A stretch of DNA of 64,000 nucleotides from Microbacterium sp. zg-B185 (lineage in GTDB: Bacteria; Actinomycetota; Actinomycetes; Actinomycetales; Microbacteriaceae): assembly GCF_030246885.1 (NCBI RefSeq), contig NZ_CP126739.1, positions 372,001-436,000 on the forward strand. Direction: 5' to 3'. How positions within the stretch are numbered: position 1 is the first letter of the stretch; each line of letters starts with the position of its first letter. A program made the translations under genes and the position numbers. Shown here in pieces: positions 27,826 to 36,704 of the stretch. The notes beneath the pieces were generated by a model that saw only the letters and a list, made by a program, of their open reading frames with translations, was not told the DNA's origin and made no database searches.

Positions 27826-28777
27826 GTGTTCCTCAGATGTTCGATGGTCGCGCGTCGCACGAGACAGGCAGGCGAGACAGTCGGTTTGTGGTTCATATTT
27901 ACGAAAATGAATTCATTATTGCGATCATTATCGCTGGCGAATGCGACAGGTGTCAAGCTCCGATGCCAGCGGAAGACCTTCGGATTTGTAGCTCGGGAGC
28001 GGGGCAGAGGCGGGCGCCCGCATGCGGTACCCGGCTCTGGCGACGCTTCGACATCGTGCTCCGAAGGACCGTTTCGAAGACGCCTGCCTCCTTGCTGTTC
28101 CGCCGCGCATACCGGAAGGCGTCCGAGGCCCTCCGCGAGTCGCCGTGAAGCTCCAAGCTCAGGGTTGCGCCAGAGGCGAGCTGAGCGGCGTTGGCGACCC
28201 CGGTGCGTTTCCCCGGCTCCGAAAGTGCAACGATCACTCGTGGAAGCGCTGGTTGCTGGCGTGACCGCGGGCGCGTGGTTCAGCGCTGGCGCGTTCCAGC
28301 GGGCGGGCGTGGTTGGGGTAATGGTCGGTAGGTGCGGCGATGGTGCCAGGCGGATGCGATGAGCAGTGGGCGGCGCGGCCGTTGTCGGTCTTGGTGATCC
28401 CACCCAGAGCTCGGGATGCACCGGATGACGATGCCGATGGTCAGATCCGCGGCACGGGAAATCGTGTCTGCGTCATGGATGCCGGGCCACCGATGATGGT
28501 CTCTGACCTCAAGAGCCCCTAGTGATCGAGCACCCCTGGCGAGGTGCCGTCCCGGGCGGTGATGAAGTTCCCGGGTTCTGAGCGTCAAGCTCTTGGCGCG
28601 GCACTCAGCGATGTGAGTCCATTGCCCATCGCCATCTGGGTTCGCCACGCGTCCCAAAAGCGTCCGGAGCATCGCGACCCAGCGTCTACAAGACTGGCGC
28701 GAGCGCGAGGGACGCGATTTCGGCTCAGCCAAAATGAACTCGTCAGGCGTTGGTCGGATGCAAGAATCAGTCAGCGC
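27826..28777. other. Gene-poor gap with operator-like palindrome and decayed DNA
   Basis: The part next to the GMC start holds AATGAATTCATT, a perfect 12-bp palindrome at 27906-27917 within an AT-rich stretch, likely the promoter or operator of the GMC gene. From about 28020 to 28290 no frame matches a family I know. A decayed transposase end lies at 28430-28545. Nothing further is supportable up to the epimerase stop at 28778. Confidence 0.45.
28430..28545 (+). pseudogene. Decayed C-terminal fragment of IS481-like transposase
   Basis: The plus strand reads NRVCVMDAGPPMMVSDLKS and then a stop. It aligns with HRVCVMDAGKTVMIFDLQG in the intact element at 36705. DNA downstream (GTGATCGAGCACCCCTGG) still matches the IIEHPW codons in that element. 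No terminal repeats remain. Confidence 0.7.
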
Positions 28778-29827
28778 TCAACTCGGCAGCACTAGCTCGT
28801 CAGGGATGTCGAGTGACGGCAGGCCGACCATGTCGCGCGTCAGATTGATCGTCTTAAAAATCCCCGCTTCCATCGTGTGGCGCGGTCGATATCCAAAGTC
28901 GGCGACCGCTCGACTTGAGTCACCGCGCAGTTCGAATCCCTTCGTCGCGCCAGAAGCAAGGTCTCCATCGTCTTCCAGGAGTGTGATGTCTGCATCGGGT
29001 AGCATCCGCCGGACGAACTCGTATGCCTCCGCGATTCTGCGGTAGTCGCCTGCCGCGATGTAGCTTCCTGAACCGCTCGGGTCTTGCCAGCCAAGCGCCT
29101 TGACGAGCCCATCTGCAACATCCTCGACATAGGTGAAATCCAGTCCTCGCGTGCCGAAGGGAACAGCGCTAGGCCCCGCGCCGATCACTGGGTAGTACAG
29201 GAGGTTCGCCAGCCAGGAGCTGCCACCGCCGCGCCCGAGCTTGACGTGCTCGCCGAACCCGTAAACGCGGAATGGCCTCAGCGCAGTCACATTCAGGCCA
29301 TGCTTCTCCGCGTACGAACGAGAGAGTCGCTCTCCGAAGAGTTTGGCGGCCCCGTACGTGTACACCGGATCGAAGGGGCAGTCGTCGCTGATGAGGCCGC
29401 TCGGGGGGACGGAACGCGGGCCGTAAACACTGCTGCTGCTCGTCCAGACGACTTTGTCCATGTCCAGCCGCACGGCTGTCTCAAACACGTTCGCTGTGCC
29501 GGTGACATTCACCTGTGCCGCTGCGTAGGGATGCTCTTCGGCGCTTGCGGAGAGGACCGTGGCGAGGTGCAGAATGCGGTGCGCGCCGAACTTCTCGGCC
29601 GCTGCGGTCATCGCGTCGAGGTCGGTAACATCGCCGACTTCAAACCGGAGCCGATCTCGAGCGCTACCGCCTATGAGCTTGTCGATGTAGTCCAGCTCGG
29701 GAAGATCGCCGTTCGGATCGCCATTCCCGCCGAGATAGCCGTAAATCGCCACGTCCTCCCCCGCGTCGAGAAGGTCGCGTACTGCGTACCCGCCGATGAA
29801 TCCCACTCCTGTCACGAGAACGGTCAT
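28778..29827 (-). CDS. NAD-dependent epimerase/dehydratase (extended SDR)
   Basis: A 349-residue extended SDR. VTGVGFIGGYAVRDLLDAG is the TGxxGxxG cofactor motif. Catalytic motifs are WTSSSSVYGPRS (Ser/Thr) and VYTYGAAKLFGERL (YxxxK with Tyr and Lys). HILHLATVLSA and DVTDLDAM match UDP-sugar epimerase-type proteins. The substrate is not determined; in catabolic clusters such proteins often reduce or oxidise ketones rather than sugars. The ATG at 29827 has only a weak ribosome site. A decayed homologue lies upstream in the same orientation (30190-31975), so this is the surviving copy of a tandem duplication. Confidence 0.88.
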   Translation of the reverse strand: MTVLVTGVGFIGGYAVRDLLDAGEDVAIYGYLGGNGDPNGDLPELDYIDKLIGGSARDRLRFEVGDVTDLDAMTAAAEKFGAHRILHLATVLSASAEEHPYAAAQVNVTGTANVFETAVRLDMDKVVWTSSSSVYGPRSVPPSGLISDDCPFDPVYTYGAAKLFGERLSRSYAEKHGLNVTALRPFRVYGFGEHVKLGRGGGSSWLANLLYYPVIGAGPSAVPFGTRGLDFTYVEDVADGLVKALGWQDPSGSGSYIAAGDYRRIAEAYEFVRRMLPDADITLLEDDGDLASGATKGFELRGDSSRAVADFGYRPRHTMEAGIFKTINLTRDMVGLPSLDIPDELVLPS

Positions 29828-29900
29828 TTGTGAATCTGCTTTCTCGCGGTGTAACCCGCGGTGCTAATGCGTGCGTCTGCTTCGCACCGACGATTTGTTA

Positions 29901-29916
29901 GTTCGATAATATGAAC
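29901..29916. promoter_or_regulatory. Candidate operator upstream of epimerase
   Basis: GTTCGATAATATGAAC has GTTC/GAAC arms around an 8-base centre, the same layout as 6061-6076. It is 74 bases upstream of the epimerase start in an AT-rich stretch. Confidence 0.4.
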
Positions 29917-30189
29917 ACGTGTACGTTATCGAGAAGAGGGCGCGACGTCAACACGACAAAGCGGTTATCGCGTCCGAGCACTGAACGTAGTTGGTCCCGT
30001 CCTAGTCGACGTCTGCCTCCGAGTTTGGAGGCGACAGTTCAGCGGGCTGAGCATTCGCTTCTCTGAGGGTCACCGATACTGCGGTTGAGCGCGACTTCGA
30101 CATCGGCGTGATCGTGTCAGTGAGCGCCACCGAATATTCGGGTTGAGCCCTACCGTTCGAGGGAGTTGAGCCAGCCGAGTTCTCTTGAG

Positions 30190-30649
30190 GAGCGCGCCAA
30201 GGGCTCGCTAACGTGGTTTGCGGCCCTTGGCTGAACGGTGGTTCGTCGGGCGTGTCGTGCACAGTTCTATCCGGCTCGAATGATTGAGGTCCGAAGCGTG
30301 GTTGCTGCTGCTGTAGCCCGAAGGCCATTCTCTGTCTTGGCAGAGCCGCGGTTTCAAAGACGTTAGAAGTGCTCTTCACGTTGCCCTGAGCCGCGAGGTG
30401 GTGATTTCCCTTGCGGCGATCGTGAGCACCGCAGCCATGTGCACGAGTTCGTAACCGGATGGGCCTCCCGTAGCGACGATCAGCGCTTCGAGGTCCCTCA
30501 CGTCGCTGACGACGAATGTAAGCCGATCATGCGGACCAACCACCGATGAAGCGGTCCGTCGAGGTCTGGAAGCCGTCCGTGTTTTCCATTGGTCCCGGCC
30601 AGGTAGCCATATGGGACGACATCCTGCCCCGGGCGGCGAAAGATCGCGG
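30190..30649 (-). pseudogene. Decayed epimerase copy, body fragment
   Basis: Reading from 30649 down in shifting frames gives GQDVVPYGYLAGTNGKHGRL, HDRLTFVVSDVRDLEAL, YELVHMAAVL and NVKSTSNVFETA. Each aligns with the intact epimerase at 28778 (GEDVAIYGYLGGNGDPNGDL, RDRLRFEVGDVTDLDAM, HRILHLATVL, NVTGTANVFETA). At least three frame changes are needed. Similarity fades below about 30190, so the C-terminal half is lost. The N-terminal piece continues at 31911-31975 beyond the inserted element. Confidence 0.8.
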
Positions 30650-31910
30650 GGTGATGTCTGAGGACATCGGTGACGAATCGACATCAGGACATCGGTAACA
30701 GCAGATTTGTCAGGACTTCTGCGACCCTTCCCCTTCTTGGGGTCTCTGGGCTTGCCGTTGCCGATGTACTTCACGCCGGGCGGAGGCCTGTGGAGCTCGG
30801 CGATGAGGGTGCCGCGGTCGTCGATGATCAGGATGCCGGCGGCTTCGTAGGTCACGTAGACGTACTTCCCGCGCATCTGGTCGCTGACGTTGACGTTAGT
30901 GCCGCGCGTTTTGATCGATCCGTTCGGGTGGACGGTGACGACCCGGATCCCGTCCTGCCCACGGCCATTCGGCGACGGGACAGGCAGTGCCGAGTCGTGC
31001 GACTCCCGCGGCACTGGTCGGGGCCTGGCCGGCTCGGCCTTCGGGGTCGCTCCCACGCCTGCAGCGGTGTGATCGGACCGGGCAGCGCCGGTGCGGGCGT
31101 TCGGTGTTATCGATGTGGTAGAGCTAATCGATCGGCGCCTGTAGTTCCCGCAGATTGGCGGCGATGAACCGCTTGTCGAGGTAGCGGGACAGGTTTGGGG
31201 TAACCTCTCGTTCTTGCCTCGGGTGGTCGGCTTTAGGGCTCCCGGTGGCCGGATCGACACCGAGCCGAGAGACGTACTGGACGAGCTGCCCGGCGATGCC
31301 GCGTCGCGACGGGTTCAGCGCGAGGCCGTTGTCGGAGAGCAGAAGTAGCGGGACACCATGCGAACGGATCTCCTTGCACACCGCCCGGATCTCGTCACGG
31401 GAGGTCCTGCCGGTGGCGGCGTGGGAGGTGACGGCGTAGGCGGAGTGGTCATCGATGAGCTGGAAGTTCACACACTTCCGCCCGCCGACCAGGACGTGCG
31501 CGGTCGCATCCAGCTACCAGCACGCGTTCGGCGCCCGATACGCGAACCGGCGATACGCGGCCCGCACCCCGAGAGGCTGCTTATTCTCCTCGCCGACGAT
31601 CATCGACGTACTGCTCCTCAATCGACGAGACCGAGGCTCCAGGGTTGCGGCCTGACGTTCCTCGAGTGCGCGGTTGCGGATCGCGTGGAACGTCTTCCTC
31701 GAGATCGAGTGCCCCACGCAGAACGTGGTCACCGTCGCGCGGGCCGCGTCCGGCGGGCAGAGGGCCATCTGTCGCGAGACGGATGCTGGGATCGACGTGC
31801 TCAACATGACTCATCCCTCGCAGATAGACGAGAACTGTCACCACCAGCTGCCGCGGAAGCCTTGCCGATGTCCCGACGCAGATTCGTCACCGATGTCCTG
31901 AGGCGTCACA
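30650..31910 (-). mobile_element. Decayed IS481-like element (1261 bp)
   Basis: The ends match those of the elements at 36705 and 38381 (GGTGATGTCTGAGGACATCG at 30650 and the complementary TGTGACGCCTCAGGACATCG from 31910). Flanking 15-bp duplications have diverged to 12 of 15 (30635-30649 and 31911-31925). It sits inside the decayed epimerase copy. The divergence of ends, duplications and coding sequence marks it as the oldest of the three. Confidence 0.85.
30690..31814 (-). pseudogene. Decayed IS481-like transposase
   Basis: Starting from an ATG at 31814 the frames give HVEHVDPSIRLA, TVTTFCVGHSISRKTFHAI, AAYRRFAYRAPNACW, FQLIDDHSAYAVTSHAATG, LLSDNGLALNPSRRGI, and finally EAAGILIIDDRGTLIAELHR. 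All align to the intact copy at 38477. A deletion of roughly 60 residues joins GEENKQ to AAYRRF, and several frameshifts and a stop after NACW break it. The first and second DDE aspartates are still visible, but the gene cannot be functional. Confidence 0.85.
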
Positions 31911-31975
31911 GACGAGAGATCGCGAGCGCTCCATCCGCCGACGAAGCCAATTCATGTCACGGGGACTGACGTCAT
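31911..31975 (-). pseudogene. Decayed epimerase copy, N-terminal fragment
   Basis: An ATG at 31975, preceded by ACAGGAGGGCAA, reads MTSVPVT, a TGA at 31952-31954 where the family has glycine, then IGFVGGWSARDL. This aligns with MTVLVTGVGFIGGYAVRDL of the intact epimerase. It is the 5-prime end of the copy continued at 30190-30649. Confidence 0.8.
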
Positions 31976-32004
31976 TTGCCCTCCTGTTGCGAGGCGACCG
32001 GTGG

Positions 32005-32838
32005 TTAGGCCCGTGCGGTCAAGCTCTCCTGCACGCGTTCTGGAAGGTACTGCCAGACCTGCTTCCCGACCGAGGTCAAGTGCTGCAGGTGATCGGGATC
32101 ATGACTGACCAGCGCGCGGTAGATCTTGCCGTCGACGAGTGCGAGGATGCGGTCGATCGCTAGCACTGCATCGATGCGATTTAAGGCATCGGGCGGCGTC
32201 TCCCGTTGAACGAGGTTGTCATAGGTGTCGGCGAGGTCGCCGCAGATGACCGCCGAGGTGCCCCCAACGAGTACTTCGACTACCTGGCTGCCCGGCGTGT
32301 GCCCGCCGACGTGGTGGACTCGTAATCCGGGCCGGATGTCGCGACACCCCCCCAGGCGTGAGAACCGCCCGGCAGAGTCCAGTTCGCGGATTTCGTGAGG
32401 ATTTCCTCCCGCCGACCCGAGGCTTGGGTAATGCTCGCCTATGCCAGTGAAGAACTCGATGTCCTCACCCTGGACGAGGAACTCTGCAGCGGGGAATGCG
32501 CCCCATGCTGAGAAATGGTCATAGTGCAGATGTGTGAATAGGACGGTAGTGATGGCACTTGCATCCACCCCAATTTGGGCGAGGAGGCTATCAGGGCTCG
32601 CGAAGTTCCGAAAGTCGCGCAGTTGGGCGTCGGCAAGGCTCGCACCGGCATCGACGATGAGGGTCTCATGAGTAGAGCGCAGGCACCAGAACAGATAGGG
32701 CAGATCGATCACCTCGTCGGATGCGCCCTTCAAGATGACGCTCTTGGGCATCGGTCGATCGCCAACCTTGCAGACAAACAACTCCCAATCGAGAGCATCA
32801 GCGACTTCCGAGGAGAGAGGTGTGCAGGTGCAGTACAT
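32005..32838 (-). CDS. MBL-fold hydrolase, N-acyl homoserine lactonase-like
   Basis: A 277-residue metallo-beta-lactamase-fold protein. THLHYDH at residues 102-108 is the HxHxDH zinc motif. Further metal ligands are His in HVGGHTPGSQ, Asp in AVICGDLADTYDN and His in RALVSHDPDH. The overall pattern resembles AHL lactonases (AiiA/AttM group), which open lactone rings. AAGGAG precedes the ATG at 32838. The gene is divergent from the TRAP transporter. Given the context, hydrolysis of a lactone intermediate is as likely as signal quenching; sequence cannot decide. Confidence 0.85.
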   Translation of the reverse strand: MYCTCTPLSSEVADALDWELFVCKVGDRPMPKSVILKGASDEVIDLPYLFWCLRSTHETLIVDAGASLADAQLRDFRNFASPDSLLAQIGVDASAITTVLFTHLHYDHFSAWGAFPAAEFLVQGEDIEFFTGIGEHYPSLGSAGGNPHEIRELDSAGRFSRLGGCRDIRPGLRVHHVGGHTPGSQVVEVLVGGTSAVICGDLADTYDNLVQRETPPDALNRIDAVLAIDRILALVDGKIYRALVSHDPDHLQHLTSVGKQVWQYLPERVQESLTARA

Positions 32839-33213
32839 AGTGGAACTCCTTCTCGATTTATGGCAACGTCACCGGACATTTCGGTCAGGGCAGCAGGCCA
32901 GCAGCCTGATATCGCCCTAGGTCAGTGAGGAAGCTCTCCGGTGCCTGTCATCTCGCAGGAGCCTGTCTTCCAGAATATGACGACCGACGTGGTGTCGCCT
33001 TTCGCCGTGTTGAAGCGATAGTCGCCGTAGGCCCAGTCAGCGATGGGAAAGACCACCTGATTTTCAGCCGATGCGCCTTGACGATCTGTTTGAAGTTGAC
33101 GCTAAGTTGCGTTCGCGATAGCGTACGAACGTCTGTATCCACGAACGACGCGACTTGTCAATGTCGTCCCGGGCGCTTCCGTATGGCGAGGCCGAGAGAC
33201 GAAGAGAGGGGCA
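32839..33213. other. Divergent gap with coding remnant on minus strand
   Basis: This 375-base gap lies between the lactonase-like gene and the TRAP operon. The minus strand from about 33095 to 32921 reads NQVVFPIADWAYGDYRFN and VVIFWKTGSCEMTGTGELPH before a TGA. It looks like the end of a lost protein, with no start codon and no family I can name. I see no convincing operator. Confidence 0.35.
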
Positions 33214-33792
33214 ATGATGCCCGATATACGCGAAGGACCATCGAGTCAACCATTAGCGCTCAGCGTATTCATGCGAGTTGAAGGCGTGGCGCGGGGGATC
33301 ATGGTGGCGGTGGCTGGAGCCTCCGTAGTGGTGTTGATGCTCATGACTGTCGCCGATGTCGGTGCGCGTACTATCTCTGGGCGCAGCCTCAGCGGCGTGT
33401 ACGAATTCACATCCATATTTCTCGTCGTCGCCGCGGTAGGTGGCATGAGCCTCGCTGAACGCGACGAAGTGCACGTGCGGCTCTCACTGGTCACCGACAG
33501 GCTCCCGCGGGCCGTTGGTGCGGTGTGTTCGATCATCGGCCTCGCGTTGGCAGTCGCGGTCGTACTTGTTCTGACCTATCTGAATGTGGGGCTCGCGGTT
33601 GACTCATTCGAGCGGAACGAGGTTGCGCTCGGACTCGCTCGGATACCGACCTGGCCCGCGAAGGCGTTTATACCGATCGGGCTCTTCGTATTGGCGCTGA
33701 GCCTGGCTCTCACCTTGATCGGCGAGGTCCGGCGTCTTTGGGGCACCGCGCCGACGCTCGAGCGTCCAGACAATCTAGGAGGCGCGATATGA
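33214..33792 (+). CDS. TRAP transporter small permease, DctQ type
   Basis: A 192-residue integral membrane protein with four hydrophobic segments. The conserved DctQ features are VADVGARTISGRSLSGVYEF after helix 1 and AERDEVHVRLSLVTDRLP before helix 3. In tripartite ATP-independent periplasmic systems it partners the large permease. GAGAGGGGCA precedes the ATG. The stop overlaps the start of the large permease by ATGA. Transport would be driven by an ion gradient. Confidence 0.9.
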   Translation: MMPDIREGPSSQPLALSVFMRVEGVARGIMVAVAGASVVVLMLMTVADVGARTISGRSLSGVYEFTSIFLVVAAVGGMSLAERDEVHVRLSLVTDRLPRAVGAVCSIIGLALAVAVVLVLTYLNVGLAVDSFERNEVALGLARIPTWPAKAFIPIGLFVLALSLALTLIGEVRRLWGTAPTLERPDNLGGAI

Positions 33793-35156
33793 GCATCGAA
33801 CTCACCGCGATCATCGTCTTCGGACTCTTGTTCAGCTTGATGGCTATTAGGATGCCAGTCGGCCTCGCACTGTTGGTTGCGGGTGGTGTGGGAATCGTTC
33901 TGAACAGCGGACTTCACGTCGGAATGAACGTCGCCGGCCAGAGCGTGTACAAGGCGACGTCGAACTACGTGCTTTTCGTGATCCCCATGTTCATCCTCTT
34001 GGGAGCGATTGTCCTGCACGCCGGGTTGGGTGCTCGACTGTTCAGCGTTGCCAATCGTCTCGTTGGTCGGGCTCCTGGTGGCCTTGCAGCATCCACTGTT
34101 GTGGCTGTGACAGTCTTCAGCGGTGTTTCGGGTTCGAGTGCTGCAGACGTTGCGGCGTTCGGTAAACTGTCGGTTGGTCAGATGCGTCGGCACGGGTATG
34201 ACCCCGCGGTGGCAGCATCGGTAGTCGCTGCTGCCGGATGTTTTGCGGTGTTGATTCCGCCAAACGTAGGCATTGTGGTGTACGGTATTCTGTCCGAGCA
34301 GTCCATCGGTGCGTTGCTCCTCGCGGGAGTTATTCCCGGGCTCGTGTCATGCGCTGTACTCGCAGTTGCGGTCATCGTGCGGGCGAAGTTGTGGCCGACG
34401 AAGCTGGGCAGCGAAGCCGTACGCCCGGAGAAGCGACTCTCTACCGGGCTAAGCGACGACGAACGATCGCTCCGAACGATCTCGCTGCGCAGTCAAGTTG
34501 TCGCCGCGCTGTACGCGCTGGTCCTCTTCGTGATCGTTATGGGCGGCATCTACAGCGGCAACTTTACGTCTGCCGAGGCGGGTGCGATGGGCGCCTTCAC
34601 AGCGGTCATCATCGCGCTATTTACGGTGCGGGGACGCCTTCGCAAGTTCGGCACCCTGATGTGGCGCTCGTTGGGCGACACTCTTTCGACATCCAGCATG
34701 ATCTTTCTGCTATTGATCGGAGGGACCGTATTCAACTACTTCATCGCTTCGTCGGGACTGGCCTCAAGGATCGTTGTGGCGATGTCCTCGATCGACATCC
34801 CACCGCTGCTCCTTGCTGCCGTATTCCTCCTCATGCTCCTTGTTCTTGGCATGTTTCTCGATGGCCTGAGCACGATGCTGATCGTCGTACCACTGGTGAC
34901 TCCCGTCGTCATGGCCGTCGGGCTCGATCCGCTCTGGTTCGGTATCCTCGCGCTGAAGGCGATCGAAATCGGGCTTCTCACGCCGCCTCTGGGAATCAAC
35001 GTCTTCGTGATATCAGGGCTCCTCAAGGACGTGTCCGCGGAGTCCGTTTTCCGCCAGGTGACACCGTTCATCGTTCTCGACCTGGCGGTTACGGCCGCCT
35101 TCTTCACATTCCCGGGCCTCATTCTGTGGCTACCACAGATGGCGGGAATCACATGA
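33789..35156 (+). CDS. TRAP transporter large permease, DctM type
   Basis: A 455-residue DctM-family protein with about 12 membrane segments. Family motifs are MAIRMPVGLALLVAGGVGI, FSGVSGSSAADVAAFGKLSV (the first hairpin-like substrate region) and GLLTPPLGINVFVISGL (the second). It forms the transport pathway with DctQ and takes substrate from the binding protein. The start overlaps the DctQ stop, and its own stop lies 44 bases before the binding-protein start. Substrates of the family are usually carboxylates, consistent with an organic-acid catabolic island. Confidence 0.93.
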   Translation: MSIELTAIIVFGLLFSLMAIRMPVGLALLVAGGVGIVLNSGLHVGMNVAGQSVYKATSNYVLFVIPMFILLGAIVLHAGLGARLFSVANRLVGRAPGGLAASTVVAVTVFSGVSGSSAADVAAFGKLSVGQMRRHGYDPAVAASVVAAAGCFAVLIPPNVGIVVYGILSEQSIGALLLAGVIPGLVSCAVLAVAVIVRAKLWPTKLGSEAVRPEKRLSTGLSDDERSLRTISLRSQVVAALYALVLFVIVMGGIYSGNFTSAEAGAMGAFTAVIIALFTVRGRLRKFGTLMWRSLGDTLSTSSMIFLLLIGGTVFNYFIASSGLASRIVVAMSSIDIPPLLLAAVFLLMLLVLGMFLDGLSTMLIVVPLVTPVVMAVGLDPLWFGILALKAIEIGLLTPPLGINVFVISGLLKDVSAESVFRQVTPFIVLDLAVTAAFFTFPGLILWLPQMAGIT

Positions 35157-35200
35157 ACGCAATACCAAAACCTCATTCAATGACGAAATGGAGCCACACA

Positions 35201-36334
35201 ATGAAAGCAGCGCGGTCCACTGCCCTACGCGCCGGGGTGACCCTGCTCACGGGAAGCGCGCTCGTTGCGCTCGCCGCGTGCAGTTCAGGTCCGAGTTCGA
35301 GCGATGGTGGTGGCGGCCTTGAACCCATCACGATGTCCTATGCGACCGCCAATGCTGAGACATCCGGTGTTAGCCAGTTCGACACTTGGTGGATGGACGA
35401 GGTCACAGCCTGCACTGACGGTAACGTCACCTTCGACAAGCACTACTCGGGATCTCTATACACTCAGCCGGAGATGCTGGGCGCAGTGCGCAACAGTGAA
35501 TTGGATCTCGGCTTCATCGCCTCCGGGGTTACTCCGAACGACCTCCCAGTGTTCGAGGCCACAGGCATCCCCTTCACCGCGAACAATGGTGTGGCCCATG
35601 CCCAAGCCCTGGCGAAGTTGAACACACCCGGCAGCCTCTTGGCAGCCGAATTGGAGCGCAACAACGTGCATGCGCTCTTCTACCGAGCGATCAGCGGTGC
35701 GGCGACCTTCGTGAAGGAGCCGGTTGAGACCCTAGCTCAACTGAACCGACAGAAGCTTCGGACCGTCGGTCCTGTTGCGATCGCGTTCGAAGGTATTGGC
35801 GTCGCACCCGTAGCCGTTGACTCGACCGCGATCTACGAATCGGTCCAGACAGGGGTGGTCGACGGCGTCGGTTCCTGGCTCTTCGATCTCGGGCCGGCAA
35901 TCGGCCTCGACGAGGTCGCGCCGTGGGTTGTGGACACTGGTCTCGGCACGTACTCGAGCAACCTAATGGGGGTTCGACTCGACTTGTGGGAGACGCTCCC
36001 CCAGGAGTACAAGGACTGCATGGAGAGTGCCTCCATTACGCTGATGGACGGGGTTCAGGCCGGAATTCTGGAGGAAGCCGACATCGATGCCTGTGATGCA
36101 ATGCTGGCCGCAGGTGGCGGTGTGACGCTCATCTCAGAGACCGAGACCGCGGAGTGGCGTGACAATACCCGCGGTGACCTGGAGTCGAGCTGGCTCGAGA
36201 ACGCGAAGGCCGCTGGGTACTCCGAAGGCGAGCTGAGTGCATTCCTCGACGCCTATGTCGACGCGTACATTGCAGCGGCTGAGGCATCGGACTTCGTCCC
36301 GGGAACCATACTCTGCGCTGAGCGCACGCGCTGA
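35201..36334 (+). CDS. TRAP transporter substrate-binding lipoprotein, DctP type
   Basis: A 377-residue extracytoplasmic binding protein. The signal peptide MKAARSTALRAGVTLLTGS runs into the lipobox LAAC, so it is a lipoprotein, as expected for a Gram-positive TRAP system. The mature part has the DctP-like NRQKLRTVGPVAIAFEGIGV (ligand region, residues about 180-200) and VDGVGSWLFDLG. The ATG at 35201 follows GGAGCCACACA and gives a good signal peptide; an in-frame ATG at 35153 overlaps the DctM stop but adds an unhelpful leader. The ligand is unknown. Confidence 0.9.
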   Translation: MKAARSTALRAGVTLLTGSALVALAACSSGPSSSDGGGGLEPITMSYATANAETSGVSQFDTWWMDEVTACTDGNVTFDKHYSGSLYTQPEMLGAVRNSELDLGFIASGVTPNDLPVFEATGIPFTANNGVAHAQALAKLNTPGSLLAAELERNNVHALFYRAISGAATFVKEPVETLAQLNRQKLRTVGPVAIAFEGIGVAPVAVDSTAIYESVQTGVVDGVGSWLFDLGPAIGLDEVAPWVVDTGLGTYSSNLMGVRLDLWETLPQEYKDCMESASITLMDGVQAGILEEADIDACDAMLAAGGGVTLISETETAEWRDNTRGDLESSWLENAKAAGYSEGELSAFLDAYVDAYIAAAEASDFVPGTILCAERTR

Positions 36335-36704
36335 GCACCTTCACTAAGCCTTCGGCGTCGAGTGTCCCCTACGCAAGAGACAACACAGCGCTTGGGGGGT
36401 GTGCTCATCTCTGCATTGGTTTGAGTACTACGGCGAGGGCTGGCTCGATGAAATCGCTATCAGGAATGGCTTCACCGAGGAGCTTGTAGAAGCACAGGAG
36501 CAGCCACAGGCAGGCGAAGCGAACTGTTCGTGACTTGTCTGTGAAAACCTGCCCTACCGGCGGCGTCAACGCCGCGGGTGCATGGGATCGGCCTGACCGG
36601 ACCCGTGCACCCGTGCCACCTTCAGCGCGATGCTCTACCCGGAGGCCGAGGCATCCGGCTCACATCTGTCGGCGGCATCGTGGGTCGACCCGCGGCGAAT
36701 GTGT
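36335..36704. other. Gap with possible gene tail, ending at IS target duplication
   Basis: A plus-strand frame at about 36407-36532 reads HWFEYYGEGWLDEIAIRN and FTEELVEAQEQPQAGEANCS then stops. It has protein-like composition but no start, and I cannot name a family. The rest has no supported feature until the IS target copy CCGCGGCGAATGTGT at 36690-36704. Confidence 0.35.
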
